Positions 44,301 to 49,912 of a stretch of DNA of 49,912 nucleotides are shown one piece after another. Each line of letters starts with the position of its first letter. Positions within the stretch are counted from its first letter, which is position 1. Source of the stretch: Planctomycetota bacterium (GTDB lineage: Bacteria > Planctomycetota > J058 > JAJDCQ01). The notes under the pieces were generated by a model that was not told the DNA's origin, ran no database searches, and saw only the letters and a program-made list of their open reading frames with translations. The stretch spans positions 1 to 49,912 of the forward strand of contig JAJDCQ010000055.1 in the NCBI GenBank assembly GCA_029260755.1, written 5' to 3'. The position numbers and the translations under genes were made by a program.

Positions 44301-46875
44301 CCGCCTCGTCCTCGACGCGAGGCCGCGGGGCGAGCCGGTCGTCGTGGAGGGCGCCATCCTACTCCGCGACGGAAGGGTCGCGTCGTGGTGCTCGAACGGG
44401 GTCGTCACCGTTTGGGACCCCGTCTCGGGGGCGCGCGTCGTGTCCTCCGACGATCCGGGAAGCCTCCCACCCGAGCCGCCCGCGCCGCCGGCGCGTCGGG
44501 GGGACGGACCGGGCGACGGTGACCTGGAGCGCGACCCGGCGGAGAGCGGCCCGCTACGTCCCGCCGAGCGGCATCCCGTCGAGGACGATGAGGACGCCGA
44601 CCGGATCCACGTCGTCGCCGAGCTCCCCGACGGACGGCTCCTGGTCGTCTCGCGCGAGGGGGCGATCGCGTGGAACCTCGCCACCGGCGTCCAGACCGAC
44701 ATGCAGCGAGTGGTGTCGGGCGCGCTCTTCGGTCCGATCGAGTTCGCCGCGTACACGCGCGACGAGCGGCTCGTGACCGCGACCGGAAGCCGGATCATCG
44801 TCCAGTCCGACCTCGCCTCCGACGGCGACTGGCACGTGAGCCGCGTCTCGACGATGCGCGAGGGGAGCGAGGCGCTCACGATCGCGGGCGTCGAGCCGCT
44901 CGCCGACGGACACGTCATCAGCTGGTCGGCTCTCGAGGTGGACCCGCGCCTCTGGACGTCGGCACCGTCGGGGCCGGGGCGCCGCTTCGACGGACCCGAC
45001 TTCGACTTCCTCCTGTGCGTCGGGCATCTCGACGGGCACGCGCGGCCGATCGCGGGGGCGCGCGGGCTCGACGACGGACGGCTGATCACCTGGTCGAAGG
45101 ACGCCACGATTCGGATCTGGTCGCTCACGCCCGCCGCGGAGCGGTTCGTGTCCGCCGAGACGCTCGAGGACGCCGAGCAGGCGTGGGCGCTTCGCGCCGC
45201 CGAGCGCGCGGAGCCAGCGGGACCGGTCGTTCTCGAGGGGCACGCGGACGACGTCACGGGGGCGCTCATCCTCCCGGACGGGCGCCTCGCCTCGTGGTCG
45301 CGCGACCGGACGATCCGACTCTGGGACATCGACCGCGAGGAATGTACCGGTGTTCTCGGGGGCCATGCGCAAGGGATCGACGGGGTGCTCGTCTCCGGCG
45401 ATGGCGAACGTCTCGTGTCGTGGAGCCACGACGAGCCCTCCTTCCGGCTGTGGCGTCTGGCCGCGATGGAGGCCTCGCCGTCCCCGGCTGCAGCCGGCGC
45501 GTCGACGGCGAGCGCGGCGCGCGGCGTCCGGGCCCTCGCCGACGACCGCGTCGCGTCCTGGCACGAGGACCGGACGCTCCGTCTGTGGGATGTGCGCTCG
45601 GGCGCGGCGACGGCGACATGCGAGGGACACGGCGCGCCCGTGAAGGGCGTCATCCCACTGCACGGTGGCCGTGTCCTCAGCTGGTCGCGCGACAAGACGC
45701 TCCGGAGCTGGAGCGTCGTGGACTCATCCGCGGACACCGTCGTCCTCGCCGGCGCGCACCGTCGCGCGATCGACTCGGCCCTCGAGCTCGACGACGGGAG
45801 GATCGTCTCGTGGGACGAGTCGGGCGCGATCGCCCTCTGGACGGTCACGTCCGATGGGGGCGCAAGCTTCCGGACGCTCGCGGGTCACACGCGCCGCCTT
45901 GCCGATCTCCGGCCGCTCTCCGGGGGACGGATCGCGAGCGCCTCCTGGGACGGCACCGCCCGTATCTGGGCGATCGGCAGGCGGGACGACGAGCTCGATG
46001 GCGCCCCGTCGGTCGCGCTCGAGGGACACGAGAAGCCGGTTTCGGGGGTACTCGAGCTCGCGGGACGCATCGTCACGTCCTCCTGGGACGGCACCGTCCG
46101 GACGTGGGCGCACGACGGACGCCCCGAGACGACCATCCGGGCACACGCGTCGACGATCTCCGGCTGGCGGGCGCTGGATGACCGACGGGTCGTGACGTGG
46201 TCCGACGACGCGACGGCCGCCGTCATCGACGTGGTCACCGGCGCCGTCGAGGCGCGGGTCGAGCACGATGGGGCCGTCCGCGGAGTCGCCGCGATCGGAC
46301 CCGATCAGCTCGTTTCGTGGGGGGCGGACGGGGCCGTTCGGCGCTGGTCGCTCGCGCAGGAGCCGCTCGAGACCCTGCGCGACCCGAGCGGGGCCGCCTT
46401 CGACTTCGCGGTCCACGTCTCGCCCGGCATCACGCTCGGGGTCGTCCGCCGTCAGGGCCTCACCGTGTGGCGCGACGGCGAGATCGTGATCCGCGTCGGC
46501 GCGTCGTCGGTCGTTGTCTCGAGCGTCCACCGACGCTTCGACGAAGCGATCGCACGACGGCGCTGGTCGGACCAACGCACGGACGATCACGACACGGCGA
46601 TCGAGGACGGCGCGGAACGCGCGACCGGGCTCGTCGTCGGGCTCACCCGAGGCCCCGCGCTCGACGTCTTCGGGTTCACCGCCCGCGGCGTGACCGATCG
46701 AGTCACCTGGCACGCGGACACGAAGCTGGTCCTCCACGACCTCCTCGCGCCCGGCGCCGCGATCGTTACCTTGGGGTCTGGTGACCTCAGGGTACTCCAC
46801 CTTCGCAGCGGAGAGGGCCGGACCGGACTCGCCGGCCTCGCCCGAACCGCTCCTGCCACGAGAGGCGATCCATGA
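41374..46875 (+). CDS. HEPN-like/STAND NTPase/WD40 protein
   Basis: 1833 aa from a GTG at 41374 overlapping the preceding stop (GTGA), with GAAGG 7 bases upstream. Residues 1-90 are a helical extension. The HEPN-like module (about 85-250) carries R222-N-R-L-V-H227-G. The beta segment is LSPLLHFRPGD...FFLNAG. The STAND domain has Walker A ARAGFGKT (K420), Walker B LVIAVDALDEG (about 504-514) and LHHDRLRQFLIGRF in the arm. From about 895 to 1760 there are about 13-14 WD40-type repeats with the pattern GH, about 10 residues, L-x-DGR-x-x-SWS-x-D-x-T-x-R-x-W. This is enough for two seven-bladed propellers, split by an acidic Pro-rich insert near 1030-1070. By family logic the propellers sense, the NTPase oligomerises and the HEPN-like domain acts. 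It is co-translated with the inactive partner upstream and the RHH-like protein downstream. Confidence 0.88.
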   Translation: MTLEELRPLMTDEKRGLLDALEVDASQSDADRGAVTERLRALFASALAHAGGDPAAVGPLIGEFWGRQAVPGSSLRRTAEAWPDVRALVTQLPYPLGGRYRSFLAAWDARDSGPDDAFAARLPWDLCAVVGIVLRLDAAMAIAAYIHGVGGTDAALNRMVLDRLRAPSDGAWLELTQRLTKACREASRLPHLDWIHACLRRRTGIRGASSVREALEQLVAFRNRLVHGDEITDGDVRGAVVRLEAVVACHDHLARLEVRARVGDRVWSLVGQRVAAVHVAQSDGPDDGEVALIVPDGSAPPLPLSPLLHFRPGDPDDPIGFDELFFLNAGALERLRYVAYRFPGELDGALLGGYEEFRRLVARLPAPPIAVDPRLDDAELVAFHERTFVGRDDVIEGIDRFIAERPAAYGIVRARAGFGKTALLAHLYSRRAEGDRWAFHFCATREGRDSPVVALRSLVAQVCDAFDLPRDEWLTTDLDELRERLVGLLNAASARLSGDERLVIAVDALDEGIPASGVSVPAALPAALPERVVGLLTMRVGLDGRNQRVRDELAHMPDGAFLPLPGANPLAGLERRHVAVLLERTIGADVPVPTESLDAVWDAATRDTTDGAEPVYVRFLVEEAEARRVDLRRPESIPTSLDELLQSRWMTLPTDHGFFIHRLLGLLAVMPGLGDDELFADLLSSGEERRLTPEDVAIRRRAAAKLLLYDAERYTLHHDRLRQFLIGRFRPREVASMHGLIVEASEAWDDPRRSTSLRNYCFRHGVGHALTRGEPARAQALLGDLSYHLARAAASGRGGIASTIDDVDATARHPAARPSPRFDAWRSLFLESGHILRRGDDPERCGEILFQLAFEHGRGSEVSSAAERWLAEGGRRGTWLARASRRPARGGEAAQIVLEGHGGGVVGARLLDDGRLLSWSRDGTLRVWSPETGACLLVLEGHRTDVLGALELPAGGIVSWSADGTLRAWDLEDETCRLVLDARPRGEPVVVEGAILLRDGRVASWCSNGVVTVWDPVSGARVVSSDDPGSLPPEPPAPPARRGDGPGDGDLERDPAESGPLRPAERHPVEDDEDADRIHVVAELPDGRLLVVSREGAIAWNLATGVQTDMQRVVSGALFGPIEFAAYTRDERLVTATGSRIIVQSDLASDGDWHVSRVSTMREGSEALTIAGVEPLADGHVISWSALEVDPRLWTSAPSGPGRRFDGPDFDFLLCVGHLDGHARPIAGARGLDDGRLITWSKDATIRIWSLTPAAERFVSAETLEDAEQAWALRAAERAEPAGPVVLEGHADDVTGALILPDGRLASWSRDRTIRLWDIDREECTGVLGGHAQGIDGVLVSGDGERLVSWSHDEPSFRLWRLAAMEASPSPAAAGASTASAARGVRALADDRVASWHEDRTLRLWDVRSGAATATCEGHGAPVKGVIPLHGGRVLSWSRDKTLRSWSVVDSSADTVVLAGAHRRAIDSALELDDGRIVSWDESGAIALWTVTSDGGASFRTLAGHTRRLADLRPLSGGRIASASWDGTARIWAIGRRDDELDGAPSVALEGHEKPVSGVLELAGRIVTSSWDGTVRTWAHDGRPETTIRAHASTISGWRALDDRRVVTWSDDATAAVIDVVTGAVEARVEHDGAVRGVAAIGPDQLVSWGADGAVRRWSLAQEPLETLRDPSGAAFDFAVHVSPGITLGVVRRQGLTVWRDGEIVIRVGASSVVVSSVHRRFDEAIARRRWSDQRTDDHDTAIEDGAERATGLVVGLTRGPALDVFGFTARGVTDRVTWHADTKLVLHDLLAPGAAIVTLGSGDLRVLHLRSGEGRTGLAGLARTAPATRGDP

Positions 46876-47210
46876 AGACCCAGCTCAACCTCCCAGCGTC
46901 GGTCGCGGCCCGGATGTCGGCGCTCGGCGGCGACGCCGCCGCGTCCCAGATCGGAGCGGCCGCGTTCTCGCGGATCATCGACGGCGACCCGCAGGACCGG
47001 AAGTCGATGATGTTCGCCGCGATGCCGGTCATGGGTGAGGCGACGACGAGCGTCTCGGTCGAGATAGACGACGCCCTCGCCTCGCAGCTCAACGACTACT
47101 GCGAGAGCAAGGGGCTTCGGCCCGAGGTTCTCGTCACGGGCGCGATCATGGCGGAGCTCGACGGCGGCACCGACGACGCGCCGGACGTCTGCGCGCCAGG
47201 CGACGGGTAG
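46872..47210 (+). CDS. Small protein with ribbon-helix-helix-like halves
   Basis: 112 aa; the ATG overlaps the WD40-STAND stop (ATGA), with GAGAGG 6 bases upstream. Two segments have a strand followed by two short helices: TQLNLPASVAARMSAL... near the N-terminus, and TTSVSVEIDDALASQLNDYCES plus a further helix in the C-terminal half. The second fits the ribbon-helix-helix DNA-binding pattern well. The C-terminus is acidic and disordered. As last gene of a three-gene overlapping cassette it could be a repressor of the cassette or an inhibitor of the HEPN-like/STAND proteins. The fold call is by pattern only; no family is recognised. Confidence 0.6.
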   Translation: MKTQLNLPASVAARMSALGGDAAASQIGAAAFSRIIDGDPQDRKSMMFAAMPVMGEATTSVSVEIDDALASQLNDYCESKGLRPEVLVTGAIMAELDGGTDDAPDVCAPGDG

Positions 47211-47801
47211 ACCGCGTTTCCCGGGGGCCTCGCGTCGAAGGGGGCCAATACTGTCCGCACTCGACCCCGGAGCATCTCCGTCCACGCGATGATCAGACGG
47301 GGCGCGAGATCGGCGAAGTACGGCTGTCGCCGTTGCCGGAGCCAAGCGACTGCTGCGTGAGCTCGAGCACCTGTTGTGTAATTGGACCGGTCAGGTGCAG
47401 CTCCGGCGAGAACGCGGTCCAGTTGCCTGGAGTGGTTGCGCCCAGCCCGGGAGCTCGTCCTCGCCGCACACCGCCCTGCTGGCAATCTCCAGCAGGGCGG
47501 TGGCCTGTACGCTGACGAACCGATGCCGTCCCTTCTTGGTTTCTTGAGTATCCCATCCTCGCATCGCACGGCGCGACGCCACGACTCGCATCAAGCAAGC
47601 GCCGCTCGACTCCTCGGAATCGCATCGCGCGCCGTGACGCGCGAACCGGGCCTCGCTCTCGTCGGGCGGGGCGCCAACGCGCTTGATGCGATCGCCGGCC
47701 TTCCGTACAACGGGCCCGCACCGATCTCCGACATCGCCGTCTCTGTCGAGAGAGGCTCGGTGCATCCCACTCGCCCGCCTGCCGAATCGGAGTTCACGAC
47801 G
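47211..47801. other. Gene-poor interval of about 590 bases
   Basis: No frame on either strand has a convincing start, ribosome site and composition. Minus-strand frames around 47290-47570 give short protein-like stretches (for example HLTGPITQQVLELTQQS) in different frames, so a decayed gene is possible. The interval has a long inverted repeat at 47469-47502 and locally lower GC at 47380-47400 and 47530-47560. A promoter for the small gene at 47802 should lie in its right half. Confidence 0.4.
47469..47502. repeat. Perfect 14-bp inverted repeat with 6-base loop
   Basis: CACCGCCCTGCTGG (47469-47482) and CCAGCAGGGCGGTG (47489-47502) form a very stable hairpin about 260 bases after the RHH-like gene. 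It could be a terminator without a U-tract for the STAND cassette, or a REP-like element. No second copy was seen in this window. Confidence 0.7.
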
Positions 47802-48095
47802 ATGAGCGCGACCACCCCGGATGTGTTGCTTCTCGACCACGACGGCAACTTCTTCCGCATGCCCCGGTCCGTCGCCGACGCGCACCGGATCGACAAGGAC
47901 GCCGTTGCGGCGATCGTCGCCAGAGCCCAGGAGGCGGACCTCAGCAAGCTCCCGGCCGACCTCCGCGCGGAGTGGAAGGAGACTCTCGCGAAGCAGGGGG
48001 ACGTCGAGGGTCAGGACGCGTTGATCGGGATGCTCATCGCCGTCAAGCTTGCTTTTGTCGCGATCCGGATCGGAATCGCGATGTCGAACGACTGA
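47802..48095 (+). CDS. Small hypothetical protein with hydrophobic C-terminus
   Basis: 97 aa from the ATG at 47802, chosen because GGAG lies 9 bases upstream; the frame stays open further upstream, but that part has no protein-like character. The first half is polar (DVLLLDHDGNFFRMPRSVAD), the middle is a charged helix (VAAIVARAQEADLSKLPADL), and residues 72-93 are hydrophobic (DALIGMLIAVKLAFVAIRIGIAM) and could be an amphipathic or membrane helix. I do not recognise it. It converges on the subtilase gene, with 34 bases between the stops. A size and layout like bacteriocin-type or regulatory peptides is only a loose analogy. Confidence 0.55.
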   Translation: MSATTPDVLLLDHDGNFFRMPRSVADAHRIDKDAVAAIVARAQEADLSKLPADLRAEWKETLAKQGDVEGQDALIGMLIAVKLAFVAIRIGIAMSND

Positions 48096-48129
48096 GGGGC
48101 CGCCGCCAAGGAGCGCCGCGACCGCGTCG

Positions 48130-48924
48130 TCAGTCGCTCGTCGCGCCGGGTTCGCCGATCGGCTCGGCGTGCGCCTTGAGGAGCGTCTTGAGCTCGAATG
48201 GCCGGAGCCCAGGGAAGGCGCCGAGGTAGAGGCAGCAGATCGCCGAAACGGCGGGTGTGGCGAAGCTCGTCCCGGTGTGCGTCGTGTGCCCACCGCCGGG
48301 CGCCGCCGTGACGACGCCCTCGCCGTGCGCGGCGAATTCGATCAGCTTGCCTGCCCGGTAGCGAAGCGCGAGCTCGCGAGCCATCCGCTCCTGATCGACG
48401 CTGATGACCGACGAGAGCTCCGCGGGGAATCCCTGGTCGAGGAGCGGCATGTTCCGCCGAGCGGCGACGACGGTCTGGCCCGAGTGATAAGCGCGCTCGC
48501 ACAGGGGCGCGAGCGTCGGCGCGAAGGCTCGCTTCGCCGCGAGACTCATGTTGATGATGTCGGCGCCCAGCTCGATCGCGTGCTCGAGCGCCTTCACGAG
48601 GTTCTGGCCGGTTCCCTTGTTCGACGAATCGAGCACGCGAAGGTCGATGATCCGGGCGTTGGGGGCGATGCGAGCGATCACGCCCGCGACGCCGGTCCCG
48701 TGCCCGAAGACGTCGTTGTTCCTCGTCGAGTCGACCTCGACCGCCCGCGGTCGGTTCGACTCCGCATCGTCCGAAGGCGACTCGATTGCCCAGGCCGCTG
48801 CTATTCGATCGGCGAGCTCGGGATGCGAACCGTCGATTCCGCTGTCGATCACGGCGACGGAAACGGGCCCGAGCGCCTGTTGACGGACCGCCTCGGGTGA
48901 AACTCCGAGCGCCCTGACGATCAC
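48130..48924 (-). CDS. Compact cytoplasmic subtilisin-like serine protease (S8)
   Basis: 264 aa from a GTG at 48924 that overlaps the GAF gene stop (GTGA). The triad is complete: D27 (VIDSGIDG), H75 (GHGTGVAG) and S220 (GTSFATPAV); the oxyanion Asn is probably in VVAARRNM. The domain begins almost at residue 20, so there is no signal peptide and no inhibitory propeptide. It should be an intracellular, constitutively folded enzyme unless held by a partner. At 264 aa it is close to a minimal S8 core. The co-translated GAF protein may control it. A decayed copy lies at 39366-39590 beside the decayed radical SAM gene, so the subtilase and the RiPP cassette may once have been neighbours. Leader peptide removal is therefore possible, though unproven. 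Confidence 0.88.
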   Translation of the reverse strand: MIVRALGVSPEAVRQQALGPVSVAVIDSGIDGSHPELADRIAAAWAIESPSDDAESNRPRAVEVDSTRNNDVFGHGTGVAGVIARIAPNARIIDLRVLDSSNKGTGQNLVKALEHAIELGADIINMSLAAKRAFAPTLAPLCERAYHSGQTVVAARRNMPLLDQGFPAELSSVISVDQERMARELALRYRAGKLIEFAAHGEGVVTAAPGGGHTTHTGTSFATPAVSAICCLYLGAFPGLRPFELKTLLKAHAEPIGEPGATSD

Positions 48925-49574
48925 GCCCTTTTCCCGAGGGCGAGCATCCCGAGCGATTCGAGCAGGCTGGCGACGGCCTCGAGATTCTCCGGCCTGGCCT
49001 GACTCAGGCGCCCGACGGCCGAGACGATCCGCGCCTCCGTGGCGGAGCGGTGATCGCCGCCCGACCGTGCGCCCTTCTCGAGCGCGGCGAGCCGCTGCCG
49101 CTGACGCACGATCAGGGCCGCGGCCGTCGCGAGCTTGCCGTAGAGACTGGCGTCGTCGCGGCCGAAGCGCCGGTCGCGGTCGAAGCTGATCGCCGTGAGG
49201 ACGCCGACCGTTTCGTCCTCGATCAGCAGGGGTGCCGCGATCACCGACTTCGGTTTCGCGCCGTCTCCGACCCGCTCCTGCTCCTCGACGTCGAACGTCG
49301 GCGCGCCAAGCTGCACTTCGCCCGTCGCGGCGGCGAGCCCGGTGACGCCATGGCCGAGGGGAACGCGCTGGCCGAGGAGACCGTCATCGGCGTGGCCCAC
49401 CGTCATCGCGAAGACGAGGTCGCCCCGCTCCTCGTCGAGCACCAAGAGCGAGCCCTCGTCGGCTTTCGCGATCTGGACTCCTAGCTCGACGAGAAGGCGT
49501 AGAGCCGCCGCCTCGGCGTCGCCACTCTGAATCGCGAAGTAGGTACCGAGCGCGAGAGCGCCGCTTTCCGACAT
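48921..49574 (-). CDS. GAF-domain sensor protein
   Basis: 217 aa from ATG, with GGAG 9 bases upstream. Residues about 20-165 are a GAF domain: ALRLLVELGVQIAKADEGSL, VPLGHGVTGLAAATGE, KSVIAAPLLIEDETVGVLTA and FGRDDASLYGKLATAAA are typical segments. The last 50 residues are helical and carry no output domain. A stand-alone GAF would bind a small molecule such as a cyclic nucleotide or a redox ligand, which the sequence cannot name. It is first in a two-gene operon, with a 4-base overlap into the subtilase, so it is likely that protein's regulator. A predicted promoter lies at 49641-49669. Confidence 0.85.
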   Translation of the reverse strand: MSESGALALGTYFAIQSGDAEAAALRLLVELGVQIAKADEGSLLVLDEERGDLVFAMTVGHADDGLLGQRVPLGHGVTGLAAATGEVQLGAPTFDVEEQERVGDGAKPKSVIAAPLLIEDETVGVLTAISFDRDRRFGRDDASLYGKLATAAALIVRQRQRLAALEKGARSGGDHRSATEARIVSAVGRLSQARPENLEAVASLLESLGMLALGKRA

Positions 49575-49640
49575 GAAATCGTCTCCGTGTCACGCGTTCT
49601 CCGCCCGGGCGCGGCGGGCGTTGCCAACCCGGTGAGAAGC

Positions 49641-49669
49641 AGCTTACACCCTCGGGCTGCCACAGTCAG
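49641..49669 (-). promoter_or_regulatory. Predicted promoter of the GAF-subtilase operon
   Basis: On the minus strand CTGACT (49669-49664) and TAAGCT (49646-49641) are 17 bases apart, about 65 bases upstream of the GAF start. This is one of the few places in the region with an AT-rich -10. Confidence 0.4.
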
Positions 49670-49912
49670 GCGCCCCCGCCCCGTTCATCCTTCACCCACA
49701 GCAACGGAGGGAGACGAAGTGTCTCCGCCCACGAGCTGTGTCCCTACTCACTCGCCGGTCCCCGTCGTTGGCGGAGAGGCCGAGCAGAGCTACCCTCCAG
49801 GCACTGCCCGCCTGGCAGGTGGTGCCGGCAGGCCCCGCGCCCCCCGCGCGGGGGGCGCGGGCCCCCGCGGGCGAGGGGAAACCCGGGGCCACGCCCCACC
49901 GGAGTGGTCCCA
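49670..49912. other. Right window end: hairpins and a 24-bp GC palindrome, no gene seen
   Basis: A hairpin (GGAGAC, 5 bases, GTCTCC) lies at 49710-49726. From 49827 the sequence becomes G/C runs, including a perfect 24-bp palindrome at 49836-49859 centred on GCGC. No reading frame is convincing. The character matches the left window edge and may be artefactual. Confidence 0.45.

Noticed and set aside
48049..48900. A plus-strand gene over the subtilase
   Set aside because: The minus strand has a complete S8 triad in one frame and couples to the GAF gene.

Overview
This is very GC-rich DNA (about 70% G+C, strong GC3 bias, many GTG starts). Its content is large multidomain signalling and conflict proteins: Ser/Thr kinases whose DFG motif reads DWG or DLG, a kinase with a TerB-like domain, secreted HEAT-repeat proteins, a metacaspase-like protein, STAND NTPases with TPR-like or WD40 sensors, and a GrrM-type radical SAM RiPP cassette. 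That mix suits a high-GC planctomycete or another bacterium with complex signalling such as a myxobacterium. I lean to Planctomycetota, as an inference only. No rRNA, tRNA, CRISPR array or insertion sequence was seen.

Layout. (1) 1-1852, minus: a membrane protein with a Cys-rich tail and a TerB-like/kinase protein cut by the window edge. (2) 2203-10121: a frameshifted relic gene, a MoxR-type ATPase divergent from a probable VWA-like partner, then a secreted trypsin-like protease with DxDGDG repeats and a membrane-anchored caspase-like protein. This is a set of ATPase, partner and two proteases. (3) 10209-21555, unit A: promoter, membrane receptor kinase with a C-terminal propeller, secreted HEAT protein, then a triceptide RiPP precursor with eight WxN motifs and its GrrM-like maturase. 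(4) 21596-38999, unit B: a second copy of promoter, receptor kinase and HEAT protein, followed by a kinase-FHA protein and a HEPN-like/STAND/helical-repeat giant, joined by 4-base overlaps. (5) 39080-39590: a decayed grrM copy (plus) abutting a decayed subtilase copy (minus). (6) 39707-47210: a three-gene overlapping cassette of HEPN-like/inactive STAND, HEPN-like/STAND/WD40 and a small RHH-like protein. (7) 47211-49912: a gene-poor gap with a strong inverted repeat, a small hypothetical gene, and a minus-strand GAF plus subtilase pair.

How the parts may work together (inference). Kinase and HEAT pairs look like envelope receptors with secreted partners. HEPN-like/STAND proteins look like intracellular switches. 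MoxR/VWA/trypsin/caspase looks like an ATPase-controlled proteolytic module. The most striking points are the RiPP cassette placed between duplicated receptor units, the relic grrM at the matching end of unit B, and a HEPN-like module with an RNxxxHG motif shared by three STAND-type proteins, one with destroyed ATPase motifs. Both window ends run into extreme G/C low-complexity sequence that may be an assembly artefact.
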